In this document: positions 1 through 10,591 of the stretch, piece by piece | How positions within the stretch are numbered: the first letter of the stretch is position 1 | How the letters are laid out: each line of letters opens with the position of its first letter | NCBI RefSeq assembly: GCF_000346465.2 | Contig: NC_034011.1 | Location: forward strand, 25,913,941-25,977,940 | DNA: 64,000 nucleotides | Direction of reading: 5' to 3' | Source of the DNA: Prunus persica | Taxonomy: Eukaryota > Streptophyta > Magnoliopsida > Rosales > Rosaceae | Made by a program: the position numbers and the translations under genes | The notes under the pieces: model-generated | What the model was told of the DNA's origin: nothing | Database searches by the model: none | The model's input: the letters and a program-made list of their open reading frames with translations, nothing else

Positions 1-35
1 TGAGTTTTTAATCAAAATATTGGATTGGGGCTTAC

Positions 36-183
36 CAATGGTAGGGATGGTGGTGACAATTTCTCCGAGCTTGAGCTTATACAATATGGTCGTCTTACCA
101 GCGGCATCGAGACCCACCATGAGAATTCGCATTTCTTTCTTGGCAAAGAGCCTGCTGAAGAGCTTCGTGAAGGTAAGCCCCAT
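36..183 (-). CDS. ARF1: ADP-ribosylation factor (ARF1-type small GTPase), first coding exon, gene cut by window edge
   Basis: ARF GTPases recruit coat proteins to Golgi and endosomal membranes. Read on the minus strand, the exon encodes the first 49 residues: a Met-Gly start (N-myristoylation site) followed by an amphipathic helix, then the P-loop GLDAAGKT (about residues 24-31) and the start of switch I ending in TIPTIG. The exon stops at 36 with a GTAAG donor inside the Gly50 codon, and the rest lies to the left of the window. A 5'-UTR intron runs from 502 down to 198 (donor GTGAGT, acceptor CAG), so the ATG sits just after an acceptor; the leader exon begins at 503 and extends right. That intron carries a GA microsatellite. 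The start is secure because Met-Gly is needed for myristoylation. Which ARF1 paralogue this is cannot be told from 49 residues. Confidence 0.93.
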
Positions 184-455
184 TTTTATCAAATTATCTG
201 CCACATACAATCAGACCATACAGTAAAATCAAAATTAGCAAAATTCTCATGCTGGAATTTCGTTCTGCAATAACATAAAGCAAAATTAATCCAATATTCT
301 TTCAAATCGTAATGAAAAATTCAATCAGATCCATATCATTTCGTGAATTGAAAAAACGAAGAGGGATTTCATTTTACATGGAGATCAAGATCGATTAGGC
401 AGATCTACGATTAACATCTGATAACGAAGAATTCACAAAACGGACGACGAAATAC

Positions 456-456
<1 letters not shown>

Positions 457-497
<41 letters not shown>
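457..497. repeat. (GA)n microsatellite in ARF 5'-UTR intron
   Basis: About 20 perfect AG dinucleotides lie directly next to the splice donor of the ARF leader intron (CT-rich on the transcribed strand). It is probably length-polymorphic. Confidence 0.95.
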
Positions 498-499
<2 letters not shown>

Positions 500-743
500 C
501 ACCTGGAGGAACTAGGAAGGATCAAAATGAGAGGAGGAGCCAACACAGCAAGCCGCGATTTTTATTGGTATGCTTTCTCTCTCCTGGACCCTGGTCAGTT
601 AGTTAATCACCGCGGTTAGGCCCAAAACGATGTCGTATTCTTAAGAAGCCCAAAAAACGCGGGACACATATATATCTTCTCAGTCGTTGAGTGGGCAACA
701 CCACCGGCCCAACCATCCAGAGTCATTTTACTCCACCTTGGGT

Positions 744-2819
744 ATGGCTTGTGCGGCTTGGCTCCAGCCATTGTCCTCATCCCACGCTCTCTTTCCAACT
801 CTCTGCCGCCGGCCGACTTTTCCCCCCATCTTCCACCGGCTCACTCGTTTCTCCTCAACCGTCCGGCTAGTATCCACCATGAACCGGTCGACTCCGGTCC
901 ACGCTCAGGCCAAACGAGGCTTCTCAGTCAAAGAAGACGAAGTGGCCACTGGTAAGCCAAACTCCAATAATTGCTACCAAAAATATTAATAAAGAAGAAG
1001 AAAAAGCTTGTTCTTATGTGTTTGGTTCGTTCCTATTTGATTTTGCGATGGATTGAATATAGCTGCTGACGTTGAATTTGAGACGCCTCTGAAAATCGTG
1101 GAATATCCGGACCCTATACTGAGAGCGAAGAACAAGAGAATCGATTCGTTCGACGAAAATTTGAAGATTTTGGTAGACGAAATGTTTGATATAATGTACA
1201 AGTGAGTTCCATCATCCATGGCTTTTGGCGTTTGCTAATTGCTAAGTGCCCCTAAAAAAAATCGGATTTTGAGAAGTTCTTGCAATTTACAGGAGTTGTT
1301 GGCTTGATTTTTACACAGAACCGATGGCATAGGGCTCTCGGCGCCCCAAGTAGGGATCAATGTGCAGCTCATGGTGTTCAATCCAGTTGGTGAGCGTGGC
1401 GAAGGGGAGGAAATTGTGCTTGTGAATCCAAGGGTTTCCAGATATTCCCAGAAAACGCGACCCTTTAACGAGGGTTGCTTATCCTTCCCGGGGATTTATG
1501 CTGATGTTGTGGTGCGTGCTATTGCTATATGCTGATTTCAAAGTTGTCTGCTTTGTTTGACCCTGCTATTAATGTCTTTCCATGTGTATTAGAGCTTTAA
1601 GTTATCCCCATTTGGTTTCTATATGAGTATGAAAAATGTGCAAGAAATTGAATCTTAATATAAGTCATGTTCACTGAATACAATTTTCGTACTGTACAAT
1701 GAGCTTAAACTACTTGCTTTGTGTGTGTGTGTGTATGTAGTGATTCATGGTATTGCTCTGGATGTCTCTAACTTTTTGAGCTTGCAGAGACCAGAATCTG
1801 TGAAAATAGATGCACGGGACATCAACGGTGCAAGGTTTACAGTCAACTTGTCGGGTCTTCCAGCGCGGGTGTTCCAGCATGAATTTGACCATTTGCAGGT
1901 TCGTTATTCAGCTACCATTTAGTAATTTAACAATGGAGTGTCAACCAAAATACAAAAAAAGAATTTATAGTGGAGATTTGGTTCCCTTTTGCATTAGGGA
2001 AAGCAGAACTTGCAGAGTTAGGTGCAAGATTTCATTGGATTTGATGACTTGTAATTTGCATAAGCTGTGCCATTGTGGAGGATGGATCCCCATGCTATGG
2101 AGATTAGGATTAGTTACAGACATTCCACTTGTGGGGTACCTAGCTAGAACTTAATAAACTGGGATCGGCTTGTTGTCTTGAATATCACTTTTTGAAGTGT
2201 ATTTGATTTGAGTGAAGTATGGAAGGTCACAAGTTTTTGCCAGCTAAATATAGTACTTATATGGTTACATAAATGGAAACCAAAAGTATGAATGATAAAA
2301 TATAGATGAGACATCTGCATACATGCCCCTGAGTATTGGGTGAACAAAGGAAATTGCGTCGAGGCATCTAGTATACGGAGAATACAAATCTATGATATGG
2401 ATGTTCGGGCAATCTATGTCATTGTTTAAAGTTTCATGGCCTAAAGAGGATCTTAGTGAGTAGAGATTTGTGTATGGTTGCTCGGATCTTAGTGAGTAGA
2501 GATTTGTGTATGGTTGCTCTTCTTTTCCCTCCTCTTATATGACTCCTTCATCTGCAGGGTATTCTCTTCTTTGATAGAATGAGTGAAGGAGTTCTTGAAA
2601 CCATTTGTGCACAGCTACAGGTTAGCAATCATAAAGCTCCATATGGGCTTTCCTTACCTAAATATTCAATTAGTATTATATTAATTTGTTTTTTATTGTC
2701 TTATCTTATGGTAACAGACCTTAGAAAAGAAGTACGAGGATAAGACAGGACTTCCAAGCCCTGAAAGGATCCAAACCCGCAAAAGGATGAAGGCTGCTAC
2801 TGGTTTTGGCAAATCATAA
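744..2819 (+). CDS. PDF1B: Peptide deformylase 1B, chloroplast/mitochondrial
   Basis: Removes the formyl group from the N-terminal Met of proteins made in plastids and mitochondria; a metal-dependent hydrolase. Exons: 744-951, 1063-1201, 1319-1511, 1788-1898, 2558-2620, 2718-2819, giving 271 residues with every junction in frame. All three family motifs are intact: GIGLSAPQ (about 119-126), EGCLS (167-171, Cys metal ligand) and HEFDH (211-215, two His ligands and the catalytic Glu). About the first 60-70 residues are Ser/Arg/Pro-rich and look like a transit peptide. The ATG at 744 was chosen because it opens this presequence; an in-frame ATG at 687 would add 19 unusual residues and is less likely. 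Length and the C-terminal extension fit type 1B rather than 1A. Intron 4 holds a 36-bp tandem duplication. Confidence 0.95.
2448..2519. repeat. 36-bp tandem duplication in PDF1B intron 4
   Basis: Two identical adjacent copies (2448-2483 and 2484-2519) of a unit beginning GGATCTTAGTGAG. Perfect identity implies a recent event. It lies just upstream of the exon 5 acceptor at 2557. Confidence 0.95.
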
Positions 2820-3183
2820 TTAGTACAGGCCAATATTGTAATTTATGATTTTGTTTATTAACACAAATTTTGCATCTTCTAGCGCTATAGATGATTTTGC
2901 TTAATTATAATTAGGCACCATCATGAATCTGTATTCATAATATGAGATTAAATTTTACAGCACCATTGTTGTTCTCAATTATCATGACCATCGCCATAGA
3001 TGCTTGCTAACCCTTTGATACCAACTCTCACCCTTCTTCCCTGATTTTAATCAACTAATAACTGGACCAAATAAAAACATAATCCATTTTTTCATTGATT
3101 AATATCTAATTAAGTTCAATCCATCCAGATCAGTCCAAACTCCAATCCCGCTAATTATATTGGGCGGGCGAAATGTAATCTAT

Positions 3184-3320
3184 CAAATAAAAACAGAACA
3201 TTGTAGCAGGAAAAGCAACAAAATACATGAAAAAGACATCCTAACGCATCTATAAAATAAAAACAGAACATTGTAGCAGGAAAAGCAACAAAATACATGA
3301 AAAAGACGTTCTAACTGCAA
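3184..3320. repeat. Imperfect tandem duplication, 70-bp period
   Basis: A segment starting AAATAAAAACAGAACATTG recurs 70 bp later with about 53 bp of near-identity. It lies between the PDF1B 3' end and the polygalacturonase stop codon, probably in the 3' region of the latter. The rest of 2820-3462 is AT-rich spacer and UTR with nothing else recognised. Confidence 0.9.
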
Positions 3321-3462
3321 ACGTCGTTGTTCTATGGCGGTATGTATAATTTGAGGTACCGCCATTGAAGAAAGGCTTCAGAGACGGGTCCAAACTTTGA
3401 GGTATGTACACGTGTTTTTGAATTTTTACTAATCAACTCCCTAGGCTAAGCTAAGCCTGTGC

Positions 3463-5882
3463 TTAGCAAGAATCACTACTTTCAGACTGAGCTCCTGTGC
3501 TGCTTGAATATGGCTTCCCCTTCTTCAAGCAGTCAATTTCAGGGACTGTGCTTGTTTTGAGCTCTCCGTACGCCTCCCAACAGAAAGGGCCATACAATTG
3601 CTTGCCTTCATCAACTGATTTCAGCTGTATGGTGTCCAGAGACACACCAGTACACGGTAAGCTGTCACTGCATGCAAAATGTACAGGTTTCGTCGTATAG
3701 GTTCCTTGTATGTTTACATAGTTTACACCCGAAACTGCCACGGCTGATGTCTCATTTTGGCATTTGCTCTTGTCACAGTAGAATTGGTCAATCATGATTG
3801 GGGTTGCAACTTCTGATACTTGAATGTTTGAAAACATGATGTTTTGGACTGACCCTGATCCTCCCTGCAGTAGAAAACCATATATAATTTGGTTCAGCAT
3901 ACATATACGTACGGACAAATATAGAATTTGTAATTTAAAACTTACAATTATTAGAGAAGGGGCGTATGACGTATGTATTCTAATATGTAACAGTACCTGC
4001 CAGGTCTTTATTCTGACGCCAGTGAGTGTATTGTGCATTTTTACATCTCGGACTGTGACGTTCGATACACAAGCTCTAGTGTTATCCTTCCCTAGCCCTC
4101 CGATGCTGACTCCATGTCCGGGTCCACAATTCACGTTGTGTACGTATATGTTTGAGCATCCAGTTTGTATGGATATACAGTCATCCCCTGCAGATCATAT
4201 GTTTAAATGTCATTCACTTGGTAAAGAAGTAACTTGTGCTATACACGTTATGTTGCTGGTCAACATGCTTGCTAGTTGGACTCTGATTAAGACCATGTAT
4301 ATATTATGCTTAATCTCCTTTGATTCGGCTCTCTGTTTTGACCATGTTTATGTTAAAAAAAATTTGCATTCATTAGAATTCTAGTTCTTTATGCTTATCT
4401 CCTTTGATTCGGCTTTCTGCCCTACTCAATGGTCCAATTTTGAAAAATTACCACAAGCAATACTGGTGCCAAAAATGACAACATCCTGAGAGTTTTGGAG
4501 GTGGATTCCATCTGTGTTGGGGCTGTCACCAGGGGAGGAAATACTTATATCAGAGACCTGAACATTCGTGCAGGCGTCGAACTTGAGGTGGGTCTGAGGG
4601 CTGTTTTGAAGTGTTATACCAGTGACACTCACGCCGTCACTTCCATAGAACCTAAGAGCCTGCAGCGCACAACAAAATATATAGTACCAGTCAGAGTAAG
4701 TAATTGATTTTGTAAACTGGCCAAGGAGCTGAAAGGTGATCAGATTATTACGGTTGGTTTGGTGCTTGGCATTTTTCCACTGTCACTTTCTATGACCTGC
4801 GGACGAAAGTTGACATGAAAAGGCACGCGTGCTCAATTAGTTTCACTAGATATTAAAAGTGACAATGAGATTTTTTTCAGCATAATAAAAACATTGGCCG
4901 GCTGCGTTTTGGCTTGACATGGGATGGATGAATAGTTAATTACCGTGTCCTGTGAACTGCTATATGTTTGATCTGCAGGAATATTGTATGTGGTGGGTGA
5001 GTCACTCCACCAAACTGAGCCTTGCCCATCAATTACTCCTTTGCCTTTGATTGAAATCCCTTTTAGCTTCGTGAATTCTAGCCATTGTAGAAGACCTGAA
5101 CCCCAATCTCCTGAGCTTGTTGGAGCTATGATTTTGCCATCTAACTGCATGACATTTGACCAAACGTATATATACATCAGCAAAATTATAGCTAATGATA
5201 CTGGAATGCTGCTGCTACTCTTAATTTTGTGATAAGAGGCAACATGATGTGGGTTTAAGATTTGAAAACTCACCTGAAATACAATATTTGCTTCACAATT
5301 AGGGCCAGAAAAAGAGATTGGTTTGACGAGGAACACGGACCCGGATGGAACATTTATAGTTGATGCCGGCACTTTGCAAGCTGCTGCCCACGCTGTTTCA
5401 AAAGCCTGCCATGCAATGCAAGAGAACTAGTCAAATCACAATAGCAATAGTAGCAGCTACTATTTGTAATTGCATTGCAATATATAGCATTTGATACATA
5501 ACAAATATGGCGTCATTTCCAAACTCACCTTGGTATCATCTGCTTTTCCATCGCCTTTAGCACCATAGTCCAACACATTAAAGACGTTGGAATTCCCACC
5601 GCTGTTCTTTTGCAGTTTTGCTGCAGTTTCTTCTGGTGTGATGTAATTGTCTCCCCTCGACGGTGTCGTAGACACCCTAGGGCCTGCCTGGTGGCGCTGG
5701 TGATTGCCGCCATAACCCTTTTGTTCCTTCCTCAATGCAGAGGCAGAGGCACCCTTGTTTTGCCTCCAGTACTGCTTGCCTCCTTTTCTAGCATCACAAG
5801 GTTCTAACAAGCTTGAACACCAAATAGAAAAGGCAATGAAAACAAAGAATGTGAGGCTTCTTAGTTTAAATGTGATCATCAT
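3463..5882 (-). CDS. Polygalacturonase (glycoside hydrolase family 28), secreted
   Basis: Hydrolyses alpha-1,4-galacturonan in cell-wall pectin. Exons on the minus strand: 5529-5882, 5274-5405, 4944-5144, 4752-4796, 4452-4659, 3997-4187, 3463-3864; 510 residues. A hydrophobic signal peptide covers residues 1-24, followed by a basic, low-complexity N-terminal extension of about 70 residues before the GH28 domain (VLDYGAKGDG, about 104-113). The four GH28 signatures are complete: NTDGIH (292-297), GDDC (314-317), GPGHG (335-339) and RIKTW (372-376). Exon 4 is a 45-nt mini-exon; only its acceptor at 4797-4798 keeps the frame. The long basic N-terminal region resembles the Arabidopsis At1g48100-like clade rather than fruit-type enzymes. 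Endo versus exo action cannot be decided from sequence alone. Confidence 0.95.
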
Positions 5883-5969
5883 ATCTTAATTTGTTTTGAG
5901 ATCACAGAGGCTTTAACTTGAAGTTTCTGTATATGGCTAATGACAGAGGATGATGTGCAGGGGTGACAT

Positions 5970-5977
5970 TATATATA
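5970..5977 (-). promoter_or_regulatory. TATA box of the polygalacturonase gene
   Basis: TATATATA on the minus strand about 90 bp upstream of the ATG at 5882, a normal distance for a plant TATA box with a leader of roughly 60 nt. Confidence 0.6.
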
Positions 5978-6424
5978 GATAGAGAGCTCATTGCACTGTG
6001 CACACACATGAGTCTACAGGTTACAAAACGACAACGTTAAACCTTCCAAGGGGTCCATTTTCAATTCTTAATTTTCTGTCCAAATCCATTTTCTTGTATT
6101 TTTTTTTTCTAGTTAATTCAGCCGTAATACTCACCTCACATGCTTTAGTTTTGCCTTTTACAACAAAAATACTCAAACAGGAAGAAAACTTGGATGACCG
6201 GCCAACTAAAAATTATTCAATAGATAATAACGCTGATCTAATATTTCATACCAAACAGCTTATTTCTTCACGTGAGCACAGGACATTTCTAGTTGGTCTT
6301 AAACCCAATTTCGTTTTGCAGCTTCTCCCAACTCTGGCTTGTTTCAATCAAACCATATCGAAGTTTGCGTTGCGTTCATCATTTTGCTCCTGCCATTTTC
6401 CTTACCAGTTACGTAGCAAGGGAA

Positions 6425-6522
6425 TATTGTAGCTCAAATAGTTAAAAGCAGTTACTCTGCATCTGATATTATGTGTTCGATCCCTCTCCCAATATGGCTT
6501 ATGTCAGGGAAAAAAAAAAACT
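6425..6522 (+). mobile_element. SINE-like tRNA-derived segment (tentative)
   Basis: A stretch with an A-box-like TAGCTCAAATAG (6430-6441) and a B-box-like GTTCGATCCC (6475-6484), followed about 25 bp later by an A10 tract (6511-6520). The order of boxes and trailing A-run fit a short plant SINE or a decayed tRNA gene copy. It does not fold as an intact tRNA. Confidence 0.4.
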
Positions 6523-7276
6523 GATTTTCATTGTCTGGGTTGGGGGGGTTTTCTTCTTTACCCAAAAAAGAAAAAGAGGTATACATCAATATAAAGAGTT
6601 AAAAGATATTAGTCATTTTAGAATTCAATGAATATGGTGGAAACATGTATACATCAATATAAGGCTTGATAGATTATTATGGGCATGCGAATGTATGTGT
6701 ATATTTAATTGGAATCGATAAGCACACGAGCTGATAAATTAACCATTTCCTAAACCCACAATTAACAAATTAAACACACGAGATTCTTCATCCATATCTC
6801 AATAATGAACAACTTAATAACAAACGTGTTTGTTCATATTTGCTCATCAATTCTTAGTCAAGAAACAAATAGTGACTTGAACGAGATTTGCATATCACCA
6901 CACCGCGACTTCCTCTGGATAAAGTAAGAAATTCAAAGAAATAAAGAAAGAAAACTGGATCTTATCAAACAGTTGGACAGGATCAATTGGGAAACCGATT
7001 TGTCATGGCACGTGTCAAATCAAATTCCAAACTAACTGTCATGCAACATCATGCATACGCATATCTAGTACATGATCTTATAAATTAGACTTATTCAGCT
7101 TCTATGAAGAAAAAAAAAGGTTAAGACTTCAAATCCCAAAATCATGGCCTCCCAACACACTCAGACGTGATGCCAACATGATGCATTAAAATTTGTTTGG
7201 AAGCCAATGGAAGCGGCAGAGTACATGGCCAATTTATTGATCGATACGTAATGATCTTATTTTTCTCTTTTTCCTG

Positions 7277-7298
7277 ATATATATATATATATATATAT
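7277..7298. repeat. (AT)n microsatellite
   Basis: Eleven AT dinucleotides in the polygalacturonase-shaggy kinase spacer. Confidence 0.9.
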
Positions 7299-9904
7299 TT
7301 TGTCAAACGATTGAAATATTATTGATAAAAGTTGAAAAGCTCGATTACAATAGTCATAAAGATAATCAATCACTTGAACTCATATTCGATCCAAACAAGG
7401 ATCCAATACAGGTTTCAATGGAATACAAAAGATAATCATGGCTACGGTATATCTCTTGTCAACAGACTACAAAAGATAATCACAAATATAGTACTCACCC
7501 AATCACAACTCTAAGAACTCGAATCTAACAGCAATGGCGACTTTTTCACACCAAAAAATACGACAATATTAAAATAAATATTAATTTGAGTGGCGTATTT
7601 TTGGGTTGCCTTGTACCTTAAAACACGGGCAACAAAAAATTCTTGAAATTTTCGAGTGAAAGTGACGGTTGCATCATGCTTGCTCGCTCTTATAAATCAT
7701 CGATGACAACAGAAAACCGTTAAAATCGGTTACTCCGGATATCATGCCATTGCGTTTGGGATAGGCATAGATATTTCATATATCTATCTACGGTAAAGTA
7801 AACCAAGTTTGTTGATAATGATCATTTACGTATTAGATATTAGATGCAGATTGATAATTAAATTGTCTAATTTGTTCATAATCATTCTATCGCTTTACTA
7901 ATTACTCATGTAGTAAATGACAGAGCTGGATAATTATGGTTCTAAAAAGTGTACCATTGTTGTTCTAAACTCCAAGTCATCAGTGGATTAGCAATAAATA
8001 ACAATTAGTAAATTAATTAACTTTGCTAGTTGGAGACGGAATGTTTGAAATATGGATAACTCTCTCTAGAGATAGCTTTCTCGTGACTCGTGCGTGAATG
8101 ATATCAAAATTTACACCCATCACGCCGTATTGGTAGCACTTTATATTGACAGTTAATTAGGACATTTCAATTATTTTATTTATCATGAGGATGAGCCGTA
8201 TTTTACGAGACAAATCTGTCGTAATTGATTTGCTTGCTTGTTACAAATTCAATGTTTCTGCTGAATTTTATGAATTTTGTGTATTATTATTATTTGTAAT
8301 GAAAAATTATTGGCCCATTCTAGAGGGACAGTGTCATTATCAAGAAATAGTTTTGTTTGTTTGTAAAAACTATTTGGAAAAAGCATAGCATGTCTTTTGA
8401 CTTTTGGTTACTTTGCTGCTTATTTTTTCTATGATCTTGATCTCACCTGAAATCTTCATCGCCCAATAGCATTTGATACAACTCCATGTTTACATCTAGA
8501 AACCTAATACCCTTTATTATTATAAATTTATAGCCTCAAATTACACTGATTAAAAATCATCACAACCGCCAACAGGGGTTTAGCCTATTGAAAGTGATCT
8601 AAACTTGCGATTTCAGGTTCGCATTTCATGACATCTTAGTAAAAAACATCACAACTGCTTCCAAAAAAAAAAAGAATGAAGATTCACTATTATACCCAAT
8701 ATAGGAGCCCAAATTATTTTAAAAAAACTATATGAAATGGACTTTAGAAACACACCCAAAACCTATTTACAAAATAACAAAAAAACTTTTAACTTATCTT
8801 GAATTACAAAACTGCCATTGATTTCTTAAAACAAACCCAACTCCAAAACCTCATAAAAAGCCCAAAACACTCAATAGGGCATCAAAGTAATTTAATAATC
8901 AAAATTAAATTCAATAGTGCCAGCTGTCATTTTTTGAATTTTTTTTATAGTTTATTTATAAAAATTAAATAATGTATAATTTATTTATAATTTTAATACT
9001 AAAAATGAATATATGACTAAATGTCTAAAAAAATAATTTCTGATTGGGCTAATTGGACAGGGATTTGCAGGCTTCTCTAGGCTGCGGCACGTTGGTGAGC
9101 CCGTAGACAAGGCCGACGGACGTGAAAGATAATGAAGACTTAATGGGCCCATTATTTAATATAAGGCTTATATAATAGGTGCCACCTCAGACTTTTTATT
9201 TTTAAAAATTTGTTTTAGGAGCCTATGAGGTGGGCCCATTCTTTAAGAGGCCCTATTAGATATAAAACTCAAAACATAGGCTCTCCGTGATAAAAAAAAC
9301 TTACATGTAACATGTATTTTACGTGTCATTGTTTTATTCACCGATAATAATAATAAGTGTTATCCTATTATGTAAGAGTTTTTCTCCTTTGTAACACTTG
9401 TTGAATGCACTTATTTATAGGTATGATTATGATACATACGATTAAGTCTTGCCACATTTTCTTCTACCTCACACAAACAACGGCACCTTAACTATCAGAA
9501 CTTAAGCATTGTTCCAATTTTATGTTTAAATGGCAAAATCTCTTGTTTCAAAGCAGAAAAATAAAGATTTTAAAGTAATTAGTGTAGTTTGTTCACATCA
9601 TTTTGAGAAGGTCTTATCTAATATGTCATATGATAAGATTAGGTGATCAGTTACCTGTAATAAGAATGCTCTCATAGAATGTAGTATAAATATCAGTCAT
9701 CGATTGAATCATGAAATATGGCTGTATTGCGGTATCAAAATGCGATAAGAATAACATTATGCGTTAATAGATTTGTAGCTTGGAAAGGAATATGTATGAA
9801 CACCATCAACTACACATGTACTTTTATGTTAACATGCAATTTTAATAAGAATATGTGTTATGAGTTTGTAGCTCTAATCTAAGAGGATCTTATAAGAATC
9901 TCTT

Positions 9905-10036
9905 CAAACAAATTTAACTTTACAATCTGAATTAAACGGAAAATTACTAAACCGTATACGCGACCGAGCATGTTTGTATCCATCATTCGCCAAAGCATTT
10001 GCTATCAAATTTCCTTCACCAACGATATGCGGAAAC
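9905..10036 (-). pseudogene. Possible RNase H-type retroelement fragment
   Basis: One minus-strand frame reads HIVGEGNLIANALANDGY (from about 10030 down), resembling the C-terminal RNase H signature of plant non-LTR elements (His-x-x-x-Glu-x-Asn, then Ala-x-x-Leu-Ala). No reverse transcriptase remains around it and the frame is short, so this is a decayed scrap at best; chance similarity is possible. Confidence 0.25.
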
Positions 10037-10400
10037 TACTTAACAATGTTCATGTGGCGTCAGTCTTGAAACGGTCCAGCTCAGTGCCACGTATGAAATC
10101 AGTCTCAAACATGGACACCAACGAACTCTTAACTAGATTTGATAAAACAGGTTGGGTCCCGCTCTGTTTATTCAGAATCAGAAAGACAGAGTATCCAAAG
10201 GGGTCTCGCTTAGTCAAACTCGTAAGAAACGTCTCTGAAACTGCCGAGAGTAAAAAGACTTTCTCCCTCTCTCCCTCTTTTCACTTTTTTTTTAATCATA
10301 TTTTCTGTTGCTAGAAAATCGTTAGGGTTTCTCTTTCGCTCAACTCCCCAGCCCAGTATTGAAGTTGTTCAGATCGACGACGAGCTCAGCTAGCTAGCAA

Positions 10401-10406
10401 ATGTAG
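10401..10406 (+). promoter_or_regulatory. Start-stop uORF (ATGTAG) in the shaggy kinase leader
   Basis: In the leader exon ending at the GT donor at 10433, an ATG is followed at once by TAG. Minimal AUG-stop elements can stall ribosomes and destabilise mRNA in plants. A second uORF starts 2 nt later. Whether the transcript begins upstream of 10401 is inferred from the leader intron that follows. Confidence 0.55.
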
Positions 10407-10407
10407 A

Positions 10408-10537
10408 ATGCCAGGCACTTGCAGCTTCACAGGTTTTCTCTTTACTTATACTGTTGTTGTTGTTGTTGTGGTGTAGTTTTGTGATTTATATTTTCTTTTT
10501 TTTTATTATACAAAATTCAGGTCATAAATCATCGTAG
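10408..10537 (+). promoter_or_regulatory. Second uORF of the shaggy kinase leader, 13 codons, spliced
   Basis: ATG at 10408 runs through 10408-10432, continues after the leader intron (10433-10520) and stops with TAG at 10535-10537, 54 nt before the main ATG at 10592. Both halves are in phase. It does not overlap the main coding region, so it would act by consuming scanning ribosomes. Confidence 0.5.
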
Positions 10538-10591
10538 CTCCCATAGAATTTGCAAACTCGAACCTGTTGGTTCCTACACAGTACAAGATAC

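Larger units (their letters stand above)
5983..10300. other. Gene-poor AT-rich spacer (4.3 kb)
   Basis: No open frame here looks coding. It holds an AT microsatellite, a SINE-like tRNA-related segment, a possible retroelement RNase H fragment, poly-A and poly-T tracts, and a GC-richer patch around 9050-9130. A second tRNA-like block near 8575-8640 has weak A- and B-box similarity. The spacer separates the divergent polygalacturonase and shaggy kinase genes, so promoter sequence of both lies at its ends. Confidence 0.6.

Noticed and set aside
687..743. Upstream in-frame ATG extending PDF1B
   Set aside because: The added 19 residues are His/Pro-rich and do not resemble a transit-peptide start; the ATG at 744 does.
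3824..4384. 186-codon plus-strand frame
   Set aside because: It is antisense to polygalacturonase exons 6 and 7 and the introns between; the minus strand carries all GH28 motifs.
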